Numbered from the stretch's first letter, positions 55,062 through 63,751 are shown. The stretch: DNA of 64,000 bases from Clostridiales bacterium (GCA_018374635.1 JAHAEW010000002.1:37361-101360); one strand, 5' to 3'. The notes: a model not told the origin generated them from the sequence alone. Translations and numbers: made by a program.

Positions 55062-55138
55062 TGGTCCGAGTGACTGGATTCGAACCAGCGGCCTCTTGAA
55101 CCCCATTCAAGCGCGATACCAAACTTCGCCACACCCGG
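55062..55138 (-). tRNA. tRNA-Pro (anticodon GGG), second copy
   Basis: 77 bases with encoded CCA, identical to the copy at 37096-37172 (ATGGGGT anticodon loop). It also shares the few bases before it (AAAATCCGGG). Confidence 0.95.
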
Positions 55139-55167
55139 ATTTTGTCGTCTCATCAGACGGCTTATAT

Positions 55168-55196
55168 AATATAGCATACCTTTCCTCCTTTGGCAA
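55168..55196 (-). promoter_or_regulatory. Promoter of tRNA-Pro(GGG), second copy
   Basis: Minus-strand -35 TTGCCA (55191-55196), 17-base spacer, -10 TATATT (55168-55173), 30 bases before the tRNA. Confidence 0.75.
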
Positions 55197-55219
55197 GCCC
55201 TTTTTTCAAAAAATTTTTG

Positions 55220-55248
55220 GCACATCCGGAGTCGTCTCCCCATACACT
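55220..55248 (+). promoter_or_regulatory. Sigma-E-like promoter of the spore cluster
   Basis: GCACATC (55220-55226), 14-base spacer, CATACACT (55241-55248). The -10 matches sigma-E CATACANT exactly and the -35 five of seven KMATATT positions. It lies 26 bases before the first gene. Confidence 0.55.
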
Positions 55249-55273
55249 GAGAAAGAAAAAGGAGGAATGCACT

Positions 55274-55663
55274 TTGGCTTCCATCGGAACCATCATCACC
55301 CGTATTTACGCCTCCCAGGCCCAGCTCCCGATCCAGGGTGCCACCGTTGCCTTTACCCAGGGCGCAGCCAATGAACGGCAGACTCTGCTGGCCGTCCGCG
55401 TCTCAGACGCAAACGGCCAGACCGCTCCCGTCCGCCTCATCACTCCCAGCCAGGCACAGGGGACCAGCCCCGGCGGAGAAACTCCCTATGCCCTGTGCAA
55501 CATCTGGGCGGAGGCACCCGGATACGAATATCATGTCGTACACGGAGTGCAGGTCTTCCCCGACACGGAGACGATCCAGGAGATCGAACTCACTCCCCTC
55601 CCCATCACACTGCCTAACCGCCAAAATACCGATACCACCCAGATCCCCCCGCAAGAGCTTTGA
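55274..55663 (+). CDS. SleC pro-domain-like protein (separate gene)
   Basis: A 129-residue protein that matches the N-terminal pro-region of SleC: ASIGTIITRIYASQAQLPIQGATVAFTQGA is the carboxypeptidase-regulatory-like fold, and IWAEAPGYEYHVVHGVQVFPDTETIQEIELTPLP matches the usual pro-region end (two parts). In Clostridium SleC the same part is joined to the enzyme and removed at germination. Here a stop at 55663 ends it 19 bases before the enzyme gene. It starts with TTG 55274 behind GGAGG. The function as a separate protein is unknown. Confidence 0.75.
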   Translation: MASIGTIITRIYASQAQLPIQGATVAFTQGAANERQTLLAVRVSDANGQTAPVRLITPSQAQGTSPGGETPYALCNIWAEAPGYEYHVVHGVQVFPDTETIQEIELTPLPITLPNRQNTDTTQIPPQEL

Positions 55664-55682
55664 TTCGATTGGAGGGAACGCC

Positions 55683-56840
55683 ATGCCGTCCACCGTACTC
55701 CCATACATCCCGCAATATATTACCGTGCATTTGGGCCCTCCCGGGTCGGATTCGGAAAATGTCACGGTCTCTTTCCCGGATTATGTCAAAAATGTAGCCT
55801 CCAGCGAGATCTACCCCACCTGGGAGCCAGCCGCGCTCCGGGCCAACATTTTGGCCATCATTTCTTACGCGCTCAACCGGGTCTATACTGAGTACTACCC
55901 CAGCCAGGGCTACCCTTTTAATATCACCTCTTCAACCGCATACGACCAGAAATACATCCATGGACGCAACACCTATGAGAACATCGACCAGATCGTGGAC
56001 GAGATCTTCAATACCTATATCCGCCGCATCGGCTATGTCGAACCTCTGGCCTCGAAATTCTGCAACGGTACGACCACGACCTGCGACGGTCTGTCCCAAT
56101 GGGGCAGTCAGGATCTGGCAAAGCAGGGCTATGACACCATGGACATTCTCCGCTATTATTACGGCGATAACATTGAGCTGGTCAACAACGCCCCCGTTCT
56201 TGGCATCCAATACTCCTATCCCGGCGCGCCGCTCCGGCAGGGGGCCCAGGGGCCCGATGTGGTACAGCTCCAGACCATGCTCAATCAGGTGGCCAGGGAC
56301 TACCCCGCCATTCCCCGCATCGAGCCGGTGGATGGAATCTTCGGCCCTTCTACGGAACAGTCTGTCATCCGCTTTCAGGAGATTTTCGGACTCACCCCGG
56401 ACGGTATCGTAGGAAATTCCACTTGGTATCGCCTGGTCTACCTCTATGTGGGGATCCGCGACCTGGCCGAGCTGGTGAGCGAGGGCCAGACCTTTTACAG
56501 TTTCCAGCTGCAAAATCTCAACGACGGTCTGCTTACCCTGGGCAGCCGGGGCGACGGTGTGAAGGTGCTGCAATACATGCTCACCGTGCTCTCGGAATTT
56601 TACCCCGATGTTCCCCCGGTAGAGCAGGACGGCGTCTATGGCGACAGCACCCGGCGCTCCGTGATGGCTTTCCAGCAGCACGTAGGCCTGCCGGCCACCG
56701 GGGCGGTGGATTCCGCCACTTGGACCGCTCTTTACCGTGCCTATGAGGGAATCCGTGATACCGTCATCATCGACGGAAATCTCTTCCCCCTCGCCGCTTT
56801 CGCCGGGGAACCGGCCCAGCCCAGCCCGAGCACGCCCTGA
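55683..56840 (+). CDS. sleC: SleC-type spore cortex lytic enzyme
   Basis: A 385-residue peptidoglycan hydrolase. It starts near PQYITVHLGPPGS, which is the link region of SleC, then carries a SpoIID/LytB lytic transglycosylase domain (residues about 35-170) with SSEIYPTWEPAALRANI; the glutamate of SSEIYP is the probable catalytic one. SQWGSQDLAKQGYDTMDILRYYYG ends the domain. Two PG-binding domains follow (about 205-265 and 300-365). It has no signal peptide, fitting mother-cell synthesis. ATG 55683 has GGAGGG 6 bases ahead. Germination role is inferred from SleC. Confidence 0.85.
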   Translation: MPSTVLPYIPQYITVHLGPPGSDSENVTVSFPDYVKNVASSEIYPTWEPAALRANILAIISYALNRVYTEYYPSQGYPFNITSSTAYDQKYIHGRNTYENIDQIVDEIFNTYIRRIGYVEPLASKFCNGTTTTCDGLSQWGSQDLAKQGYDTMDILRYYYGDNIELVNNAPVLGIQYSYPGAPLRQGAQGPDVVQLQTMLNQVARDYPAIPRIEPVDGIFGPSTEQSVIRFQEIFGLTPDGIVGNSTWYRLVYLYVGIRDLAELVSEGQTFYSFQLQNLNDGLLTLGSRGDGVKVLQYMLTVLSEFYPDVPPVEQDGVYGDSTRRSVMAFQQHVGLPATGAVDSATWTALYRAYEGIRDTVIIDGNLFPLAAFAGEPAQPSPSTP

Positions 56841-56863
56841 CTTTACCGATAGGAGGTGATCTT

Positions 56864-57133
56864 GTGTACCATGCCATCCCCCCCGGGACGCGCTGTCCGG
56901 AATGCGCGCGCGCCCAGCGGCTCTTCCAGGAGCTCTCCACAGCCCTTGCCGGAATTGAACGCTGCCCTGCCACGGGCCTGCACACCGGTGCCTCGGTCCG
57001 CAATGTCATGTGGCTCCAGCGGGCGCTGGGTCTGGCGCAGACCGGAATTATGGATGACACCCTGCTCTCCGTCCTCTCTGCGCTCCACCGCTCCGCCCGC
57101 CGCTGTTCCGGCTGCTATGGAGCATCCATTTAA
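56864..57133 (+). CDS. Cys-rich PG-binding-like small protein
   Basis: An 89-residue protein starting at GTG 56864 with AGGAGGT ahead. The middle, RNVMWLQRALGLAQTGIMDDTLLSVLSALHR (30 residues, seen in two halves), has the PG-binding helix pattern VxxLQxxLG..G. Five cysteines flank it as CPEC, RC and CSGC, which could bind zinc or crosslink. It is the last gene of the spore cluster before the terminator, and no close family name is known to me. Confidence 0.68.
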   Translation: MYHAIPPGTRCPECARAQRLFQELSTALAGIERCPATGLHTGASVRNVMWLQRALGLAQTGIMDDTLLSVLSALHRSARRCSGCYGASI

Positions 57134-57141
57134 ACCTTGCC

Positions 57142-57173
57142 ACAGGGGGGGACGGCTTGCCGTCCCCCCCTGT
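57142..57173. terminator. Terminator between spore cluster and his operon
   Basis: ACAGGGGGGGACGG with CCGTCCCCCCCTGT at the point where the two operons converge; the T tract is on the plus side. Confidence 0.8.
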
Positions 57174-57188
57174 ATTGCTTCTCTTTTT

Positions 57189-57521
57189 TCAGGTCTCCCG
57201 GTCCACGGTGTGGAACTGCTTCAAATTTCCGATCTTCCGGCTGCGCCGGTCCAGCTCCTCCATCACAGCGCCCAGCGGGATCTCCTGCGCCGCCAGGAGC
57301 ACCATCAGATGATAGATGAGGTCGGAGATCTCTCCCACCGTCTCAGGGGCCACCCCGTTCTTGGCCGCAATGATGGTCTCGGCGGACTCCTCTCCCACCT
57401 TTTTCAGGATCTTATCCAGTCCCTTGTCAAAGAGATAACAGGTATAGGACCCCTCCTGCGGTTGACGTTTTCGTTCCAGTACCACCTCATATAATCTCTC
57501 AAGTACGTCTTTCTCGTACAT
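57189..57521 (-). CDS. hisE: Phosphoribosyl-ATP pyrophosphatase
   Basis: Second step of histidine synthesis, 110 residues. The MazG-like signature is GSYTCYLFDKGLDKILKKVGEESAETIIAAKN (three parts), followed by EISDLIYHLMVLLA. ATG 57521 has GGAGGAG ahead. It is last in hisZGDBHAFIE; hisI lies four bases upstream, as usual in Firmicutes. Confidence 0.95.
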   Translation of the reverse strand: MYEKDVLERLYEVVLERKRQPQEGSYTCYLFDKGLDKILKKVGEESAETIIAAKNGVAPETVGEISDLIYHLMVLLAAQEIPLGAVMEELDRRSRKIGNLKQFHTVDRET

Positions 57522-57524
57522 GAC

Positions 57525-57860
57525 TTACTCCTCCTGTACCTCCATTGGTATCTCATTGAAAAAGCAGCTCTCACGCCCGGTATGACAGGTGGGTCCCACC
57601 GGCTTGCAGAGATAGAGCAGCGTATCGGTATCACAGTCGGTGATCATCCGCTGCACACGGAGGAAATGGCCGGAGCTCTCCCCCTTGTTCCAAAGCTTCT
57701 TCCGGCTCCGGCTCCAGAACCAGGCCGTTCTGGTCCGGAGGGTGCGCTCCACCGCCTCCCGGTCGGTAAAACCCAGCATCAGCACTTCCTTCGTGTCGGC
57801 CTCCTGAATGATCACAGGGATCAGATCAGACTTGGCAAACAGGCGGGCCCGATCAAACAT
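57525..57860 (-). CDS. hisI: Phosphoribosyl-AMP cyclohydrolase
   Basis: Third histidine step, a zinc enzyme; 111 residues. SDLIPVIIQEADTKEVLMLGF starts it, the metal region has DCDTDTLLYLCKPVGPTCHTGRESCF with Cys ligands (two separated groups). The hisE part fused in some bacteria is a separate gene here. It is spaced 52 bases from hisF. Confidence 0.95.
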   Translation of the reverse strand: MFDRARLFAKSDLIPVIIQEADTKEVLMLGFTDREAVERTLRTRTAWFWSRSRKKLWNKGESSGHFLRVQRMITDCDTDTLLYLCKPVGPTCHTGRESCFFNEIPMEVQEE

Positions 57861-57912
57861 ATCCCTCTCTCCTTTCTCGGCGCCGCGGCTCCCCCGTTCC
57901 TGCTCTCCCGGA

Positions 57913-58668
57913 TCAGCGTACCGGGACGCCCCGGCCCCGCAGGTATTCCTTGACCTGCGGGATGCTCAGCTCCCGGAAGTGAAACAGAGAGGCAGCCAGG
58001 GCCGCGTCACAATCCGTCTCCCGGAACACCTCCTCAAAGTGCTCCAGCTTGCCGCAGCCGCCCGAGGCAATGACCGGAATACCCACCGCCCGGGTCACCG
58101 CCCGGGTCATGGCGATGTCAAAGCCAGCTTTCGTTCCATCCGCGTCCATGGAGGTGAGCAGGATCTCCCCGGCGCCCAGAGCCTCTCCCCGGCGCACCCA
58201 CTCGATGAGGTCCAGTCCGGTGGGCGTTCGCCCTCCGTCCACCACCACTTCCCAGCCGCCATCGCCTCTGGCCCAGGCGTCTACCGCCAGGACCACGCAC
58301 TGAGAGCCGAACCGCTCTGCCGCCCGGGCGATCAGCCCTGGGTCGGCCACGGCGGCCGAGTTCATGGAGATCTTGTCCGCACCGGAACGGAGCAGGATCT
58401 GTACATCCTCCACCGTGCGGATGCCGCCCCCCACGGTGAGGGGGACAAAGACCTGCTGTGCCGTCCGTTCCACCACGTCGGCCACTGTCTTGCGGGCCTC
58501 CACCGTGGCGGTGATGTCCAGAAAGACGATCTCATCCGCCCCCTGGTCCGAGTAATGCTTTGCCAACTCCACCGGGTCGCCCGCGTCGCGGATATCAATA
58601 AAGTTAACTCCCTTTACAACCCTTCCGTTCTGGACATCCAGGCAGGGTATGATCCGCTTGGCTAACAC
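57913..58668 (-). CDS. hisF: Imidazole glycerol phosphate synthase, cyclase subunit
   Basis: TIM-barrel partner of HisH; 251 residues. The start LAKRIIPCLDVQNGRVVKGVNF has the first catalytic Asp (CLDV), FLDITATVE is next, and the second catalytic Asp is in LTSMDADGTKAGFD. It overlaps hisA by seven bases. Confidence 0.96.
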   Translation of the reverse strand: MLAKRIIPCLDVQNGRVVKGVNFIDIRDAGDPVELAKHYSDQGADEIVFLDITATVEARKTVADVVERTAQQVFVPLTVGGGIRTVEDVQILLRSGADKISMNSAAVADPGLIARAAERFGSQCVVLAVDAWARGDGGWEVVVDGGRTPTGLDLIEWVRRGEALGAGEILLTSMDADGTKAGFDIAMTRAVTRAVGIPVIASGGCGKLEHFEEVFRETDCDAALAASLFHFRELSIPQVKEYLRGRGVPVR

Positions 58669-59384
58669 TGCGCTCCCTCCTCCCGGACGGCCCGGGCCAG
58701 ATCCACCGCCCCGGTATACCAGGCCTTCCCAATGATGGCCCCATACAGCCCCAGGCGGCTGAGGGCACGCAGGTCTTCATTGGAGGAGACCCCACCCGAC
58801 GCCACGATCTGTCCGGAATAGTTCCGGCGGAGGGCCTCCAGGCGGGTAAAGGAGGGACCGCTCAGCGTCCCATCCGTATCAATATCTGTAAAGATAATCG
58901 TCTTTACACCAATGGACTCCATCTCTTTTACAAACTCCAGATCGTCCATACCCGAGTCCCGGACCCATCCAGCTGTGCGCACCTTTCCGTCTTTGGTATC
59001 CACCCCCACGGCGATCCGTCCGCCGTATCGGGACACCGCTTCCCGGACAAAAGCCGGGTCCTCTACCGCGGCCGAACCCAGGACAGCCCGCCACACACCC
59101 AGTTCAAAGACCTCTTCCAGATCTTCCATGCTGCGGATGCCGCCGCCCAGCTCCACCCACAGGCCGGACTGCTCTGCCACGGTCCGGACCAGTCCGCCGT
59201 TCTGGCGCACCCCGTCCCGGGCGCCGTCCAGGTCCACCATGTGGACATGCCTCGCCCCCGCCTGCCAGAAGGCCCGGGCGGTCTCAAGCGGGTCCTCTGC
59301 CACCTGATGGACTGTTGCAAAATCACCCTTGTAAAGTCGAACTACTTTTCGGTCTTTCAGGTCAATGGCCGGAAATAGGATCAT
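58662..59384 (-). CDS. hisA: ProFAR isomerase
   Basis: Fourth histidine step, a TIM barrel related to HisF; 240 residues. ILFPAIDLKDRKVVRL has the catalytic Asp at residue 8, GGGIRSMEDLEEVFELG and FTDIDTDGTLSGPSF complete both phosphate sites. It overlaps hisH by four bases. Confidence 0.96.
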   Translation of the reverse strand: MILFPAIDLKDRKVVRLYKGDFATVHQVAEDPLETARAFWQAGARHVHMVDLDGARDGVRQNGGLVRTVAEQSGLWVELGGGIRSMEDLEEVFELGVWRAVLGSAAVEDPAFVREAVSRYGGRIAVGVDTKDGKVRTAGWVRDSGMDDLEFVKEMESIGVKTIIFTDIDTDGTLSGPSFTRLEALRRNYSGQIVASGGVSSNEDLRALSRLGLYGAIIGKAWYTGAVDLARAVREEGAQC

Positions 59385-59989
59385 CGGTTCAGCCCTCCAA
59401 AATTCTTCAGAATCTGAAGTCCCGTCTCGCCGCTCTTTTCCGGGTGGAACTGGCAGCCGTAGACGTTGCCGTTCTGCACGGCCGCCACCACCGTTGCGCC
59501 GTAGTCGGTCGTAGCGATGACCTGCTGGGGGCAGGTCTCCACCCCGCAGAAGGAGTGGACAAAGTAGACGCAGCTCCCTGCCTCCACCCCGGCAAAGAGC
59601 GGAGATCCCTGGTGAAAGGAGAGCTGGTTCCAGCCGATGTGCGGCAGCTTATATTCCGTCTCGATCTTACGGACACAACCACCGACAAGTCCTAGTCCTT
59701 CACAGTTTCTAACCTCTTCTCCCCGTTCGAAGAGGAGCTGCATGCCCAGGCAGATACCCAGGAGCGGCTTGCGTCCGGCCTGCTCCAGCAGCACACGGCC
59801 CAGACCGCTCTCCCGCAGCCGCTCCGCCGCGTCGGGAAATGCCCCCACCCCGGGCAGAAGAATGGCGTCGGCCCGCTCCAGCACGGCGCCCTCCCCGGCA
59901 ATCTGAGTTGAAACTCCCACATAGCGCAGGGCGTTGGTCACGCTCTTCAGGTTGCCCACGCCGTAATCCACGATGGCCGTATATCCCAT
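59381..59989 (-). CDS. hisH: Imidazole glycerol phosphate synthase, glutaminase subunit
   Basis: Class I glutaminase that gives ammonia to HisF; 202 residues. The triad is seen: Cys in LLGICLGMQLL (about residue 78), His in GCQFHPEKSG (about 183) and the following Glu. ATG 59989 is chosen, as GGGGG lies 7 bases ahead; a GTG at 59992 is also possible. It is linked to hisB by overlap. Confidence 0.95.
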   Translation of the reverse strand: MGYTAIVDYGVGNLKSVTNALRYVGVSTQIAGEGAVLERADAILLPGVGAFPDAAERLRESGLGRVLLEQAGRKPLLGICLGMQLLFERGEEVRNCEGLGLVGGCVRKIETEYKLPHIGWNQLSFHQGSPLFAGVEAGSCVYFVHSFCGVETCPQQVIATTDYGATVVAAVQNGNVYGCQFHPEKSGETGLQILKNFGGLNR

Positions 59990-60600
59990 CACAGCACCCC
60001 CTTGGTGGAGGTGACGCCGGCACCGGTGATCTCCGCGGCCTCCCGCACCGCAACTCCAAGCGACTTGAAGAGCGCCTCAGTGATGTGGTGGGCATTTTTC
60101 CCGTAGAGGCATTTCATATGCAGGGTGAGTCCGCTGTTCATGGCAAAGGCCCGCATAAACTCCTCAGTGAGGCAGGCATCATAGCTCCCGATCCTGGGCT
60201 GGGGCATCTCCGCGTCAAAAACCAGAAAGGGGCGGTTGGAGAAATCCAGGACGGTGAGGCACAATGCCTCATCCATGGGGATGTAGGCGGAAGCAAAGCG
60301 GCGGATGCCCTTCCGGTCTCCCAGGGCCCGGCTCAGGGCCTGTCCCAGGACAATACCCACGTCCTCCACCGTGTGGTGGCCGTCCACCTGGAGATCTCCC
60401 TCGGCCCTCAGTTTCAGCCCCAGGCCGCCGTAAAAGGCAAACGCAGTGAGCATATGGTCGAAAAAGCCGATGCCGGTGGATACCTGGATCTCTCCCCCGT
60501 TCAGGCAGAGGTCCGCGCAGATGTTGGTCTCCTTGGTCTTCCGCTCCAGAACATAAGCCCGAATGGGTCCATCTTTCCCGCTGCAGATGGAAACCTCCAT
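59989..60600 (-). CDS. hisB: Imidazoleglycerol-phosphate dehydratase
   Basis: Sixth histidine step, manganese enzyme; 203 residues. GIGFFDHMLTAFA, the metal HHTVEDVGI and the C-terminal DAHHITEA-like GKNAHHITEALFK are all present, and the N-terminal RKTKETNICADLCLNG is normal. The phosphatase domain found in enterics is absent. Confidence 0.96.
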   Translation of the reverse strand: MEVSICSGKDGPIRAYVLERKTKETNICADLCLNGGEIQVSTGIGFFDHMLTAFAFYGGLGLKLRAEGDLQVDGHHTVEDVGIVLGQALSRALGDRKGIRRFASAYIPMDEALCLTVLDFSNRPFLVFDAEMPQPRIGSYDACLTEEFMRAFAMNSGLTLHMKCLYGKNAHHITEALFKSLGVAVREAAEITGAGVTSTKGVL

Positions 60601-61901
60601 TACGCTCCCTCCCCTCTCGCTCCGCCGGCTTCAAAGCGCGTGCGGATGGAATTGGCATGGGCGGTGAGCTTCTCGGTCTCTGCCAGGGCGATGATCTCCT
60701 CCCGGATGGGGAACAGGCTCTCCCGGCTGTACTCAATGACGCTCATGCTCTTCAAGAAGCTCTCCACGCTCAGGGGTGAAAAAAACCGCGCCGTCCCGCT
60801 GGTCGGCAGCACATGGTCCGGCCCGGCCAGGTAATCGCCCAGCGGCTCGGGGGACCACGCCCCCAGGAACACCGCCCCGGCGTTTCGGATGGCGGGCAGA
60901 AGAGCCCGGGGATGTTCCGTCATGATCTCCAGATGCTCGGGCGCGATCTCGTTGGCGAGGGCGGCGGCCTCCTCCAGATCCCGGCATACGATGGCGCAGC
61001 CAAAATCCCGCAGAGCGCACGCTATGATCTCCGAGCGGCTCAGGGAACCGGCCTGCCGCATGATCTCTCCCTGGACCGCTTCGGCCAGCGCTCCGCTGGT
61101 GGTGAGGAGCACGGCGGAGGCCAGCTTGTCGTGCTCCGCCTGGCTGAGCAGGTCGGCGGCCACAAACCGGGGATCGGCCGAAGCGTCGGCAATGACCAGC
61201 ACCTCGGAGGGACCGGCCACCATGTCGATGTCCAGCGTGCCGTAGGCCAGTCGCTTGGCGGCGGCCACATAGGCATTGCCCGGTCCTACCAGCTTATCCA
61301 CCCGCGGAATGAAGCCTGCGCCCCAGGTCAGGGCGGCCACCGCCTGGGCCCCGCCCACCGCGATGCAGCGGTCCACGCCGGCGATCTTGGCGGCGGCCAG
61401 AACGGCATTGCTCAGATTCTCCGTGGGGGGCGTCACCATGACGATCTCCTCCACGCCCGCCACCCGGGCAGGCACCGCGTTCATGAGCACGCTGCTGGGA
61501 TAGGCCGCCGTGCCGCCGGGGACATAGATTCCCACCCGGGTCAGTCCCCGGACCACCCGGCCCACCCGGCCGCCGTCCGGGGACTTCCACTCCTCGCTCC
61601 GGTGGAGGAGTTTTTCATTGTAGTCCCGGATATTGGTCGCAGCGTGCTCCATGGCCCGGATGAGCTGGGGCGGACAGGCGGCATAGGCCGCCTCCATCTG
61701 CTCCCGGGTAATCTCATAGGGCTCCCGCCCGTCAAAGCGGAGGGAGTACTCCCGCACGGCCTCCATCCCACGGGCGCGCACCGTCTCCAGCACAGCGCGC
61801 ACCGCGCCCTCGATCTCGGTATTCTGCTCGGCCGCCCTCCGGCGCATGGCGGCGATCACCGCCTGCTCCCGCGTGCCGTCGGCCTGTATGATCTCGATCA
61901 T
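60600..61901 (-). CDS. hisD: Histidinol dehydrogenase
   Basis: Last two oxidation steps from histidinol to histidine, zinc and NAD enzyme; 433 residues. YVPGGTAAYPSSVLMNAVPA, DMVAGPSEVLVIAD and EIAPEHLEIMT are signature blocks, with the base His in APEHLE. It overlaps hisG by four bases and hisB by one (TAATG). Confidence 0.96.
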   Translation of the reverse strand: MIEIIQADGTREQAVIAAMRRRAAEQNTEIEGAVRAVLETVRARGMEAVREYSLRFDGREPYEITREQMEAAYAACPPQLIRAMEHAATNIRDYNEKLLHRSEEWKSPDGGRVGRVVRGLTRVGIYVPGGTAAYPSSVLMNAVPARVAGVEEIVMVTPPTENLSNAVLAAAKIAGVDRCIAVGGAQAVAALTWGAGFIPRVDKLVGPGNAYVAAAKRLAYGTLDIDMVAGPSEVLVIADASADPRFVAADLLSQAEHDKLASAVLLTTSGALAEAVQGEIMRQAGSLSRSEIIACALRDFGCAIVCRDLEEAAALANEIAPEHLEIMTEHPRALLPAIRNAGAVFLGAWSPEPLGDYLAGPDHVLPTSGTARFFSPLSVESFLKSMSVIEYSRESLFPIREEIIALAETEKLTAHANSIRTRFEAGGARGEGA

Positions 61902-62548
61902 GTCTCTTCCCTCCGCCGTTTCAATTCCGCCTCACAGCGGCCGATCAGGTCCTCGATCTGCGCCTTGTGGAGCTTCATGCTGGCCGTATTCACAATGAGC
62001 CGTGCGCTCACCTGGGCCACGTCCTCAATGGGGACCAGCCCGTTCTCCCGCAGGGTGGCTCCGGTTTCTACAATGTCCACGATGCCGTCGGCCAGGTCCA
62101 GAATGGGTGCCAGCTCCACCGATCCCTCGATCTTGATGATGTCCACGTCCATTCCCTTCTGGGCAAAGAACCGCTTGGTCACATTGGGGTACTTGGAGGC
62201 CACCCGCCGGGTGCGGTACGTGCCGTAGAAGTCAATCCCCTCCCGGACGGCCAGAGCAAAGCGGCAGCGTCCAAAGCCCAGGTCCAGCACCTCGTAGAAG
62301 GACCTCCCCTGCTCCAGAATGGTATCCCTGCCCACGATGCCCAGATCGCAGACCCCGTGCTCCACATAGGTGATGACGTCGGGTGCCTTGGCCAGCACGG
62401 CCTCCAGGGGATAGTTGGGCAGGGTGTGGACGAGCCGCCGTCCGGGACTGCGGATGGGCGAACTGTCCAGCCCGATGGCCTCGAAGAGTTCTACGCTCTT
62501 GTCCTGCAAGCGTCCCTTGGTCAGGGCGATGCGGAGATTCTCTCTCAT
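61898..62548 (-). CDS. hisG: ATP phosphoribosyltransferase, short form
   Basis: First histidine step, short (216 residues) form that lacks the C-terminal regulatory domain and needs HisZ. RENLRIALTKGRL opens it; the PRPP loop is EGSVELAPILDLADGIVDIVETGATL (two parts), conserved with the family. It follows hisZ with a four-base overlap, giving a HisZG complex. Confidence 0.96.
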   Translation of the reverse strand: MRENLRIALTKGRLQDKSVELFEAIGLDSSPIRSPGRRLVHTLPNYPLEAVLAKAPDVITYVEHGVCDLGIVGRDTILEQGRSFYEVLDLGFGRCRFALAVREGIDFYGTYRTRRVASKYPNVTKRFFAQKGMDVDIIKIEGSVELAPILDLADGIVDIVETGATLRENGLVPIEDVAQVSARLIVNTASMKLHKAQIEDLIGRCEAELKRRREET

Positions 62549-63714
62549 ACCTCCACCATCCTCTCTCCATCGACGTCCAGTACCAGCACGTGGACGGCCC
62601 CCTTGGCCCGGGCCAAAGCCAGAGTATCCTCCAGCGTCTCACAGGGGGAGAGTTCGCAGGTCCCGGCGGCCCGGCCGTCCACCGCGGTCAGCGCCCGGTC
62701 CAGTTCCCCTGCGGCGAAGTGGACCAGCGTCCCCACCCGCGGGGGCTCCGTCCCAGGCCGGCAGGAGGCCACCGCGTCCACATCCACCGCAAAGCCGGTG
62801 GCCGGGGCGGGCCGGCCAAAATCGCCCACCAGCCGGTCGTAGCGTCCGCCGGAGAGGACGGCGTCCCCCGCCCCCTCCGCATAGCCCCGGAAGACCACGC
62901 CGGTATAGTAGTCGATCTGGTGGACCAGTCCCAGGTCAAAGCGCAGATACTTCCCATATCCCGCGCCGCACAGCGCTTCATAGAGTTCCCGCAGATACGA
63001 AAGCGCCTTGTTTTCCCCGGCCAGGGCCTCGGCCTCCTCCAGCACCTCCGCCCCGCCGAAAAGACGGGAGAGCTTTCCAAGGGCGGCCGCGGCGCTCTGG
63101 TTCCGGTAGGAGGCCAGGAAATCCCCGAGAGCGGCAAAATTCTTGCCCTCGATCAGCGTCCGAAGCTCCTCCACCTGGTCCTCCTCCAGCTCCATGCGCT
63201 CGGCCAAAGAGCGGAAGAATCCGGCGTGTCCCAGCTCGATGTGGAACCGGCCCAGGCCGCAGGCCCGCAGGGCATCCACCGCCATGGCGATCATCTCCAG
63301 ATCCGCCTTTCGGCCGGCCGCGCCGATCAGCTCCACCCCGCATTGGGCGATCTCACTGCTGCCCCCCCGGTGCTGGTCACCGGAACGGAACACCGTCTCG
63401 GCATAATAGAGCCGCTGGGGGAGCGGCAGGTGCTTGAGCTTGGTGGCCGCTACCCGGGCGATGGGAGCGGTGCAGTCGGGACGCATCACCATGATCTTTC
63501 CGCTTCGGTCGATGATCTTGAGCATGGACTCCTGGGGGATTGGATTTCCCGAACGGAGGAACAGGTCGTAGAATTCCACCTCTGGCGTGCTCACCTCGGA
63601 ATAGCTGCGCCGGCGGAACAGACCGGTCAACGCAGTCTGCGTGTCCCGCCGGTCCCGGCATTCCGCAAACAGCCGGTCCCGGGTCCCCTCCGGAGTGTGA
63701 ATCACATAGGCCAT
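62545..63714 (-). CDS. hisZ: HisZ, ATP phosphoribosyltransferase regulatory subunit
   Basis: A class II tRNA-synthetase-like protein that activates short HisG and senses histidine; 389 residues. It opens AYVIHTPEGTRD, followed by EVSTPEVEFYDLF and the motif 2-like RPDCTAPIARVAA (about residue 77). YTGVVFRGYAEGAGD lies in the C-terminal core. It has no anticodon domain, so it is not a HisRS. It starts the nine-gene operon behind a good promoter. Confidence 0.95.
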   Translation of the reverse strand: MAYVIHTPEGTRDRLFAECRDRRDTQTALTGLFRRRSYSEVSTPEVEFYDLFLRSGNPIPQESMLKIIDRSGKIMVMRPDCTAPIARVAATKLKHLPLPQRLYYAETVFRSGDQHRGGSSEIAQCGVELIGAAGRKADLEMIAMAVDALRACGLGRFHIELGHAGFFRSLAERMELEEDQVEELRTLIEGKNFAALGDFLASYRNQSAAAALGKLSRLFGGAEVLEEAEALAGENKALSYLRELYEALCGAGYGKYLRFDLGLVHQIDYYTGVVFRGYAEGAGDAVLSGGRYDRLVGDFGRPAPATGFAVDVDAVASCRPGTEPPRVGTLVHFAAGELDRALTAVDGRAAGTCELSPCETLEDTLALARAKGAVHVLVLDVDGERMVEV

Positions 63715-63751
63715 AGAATGCCGCCCTCCTTCTTCATCACTTTACCGCGTT

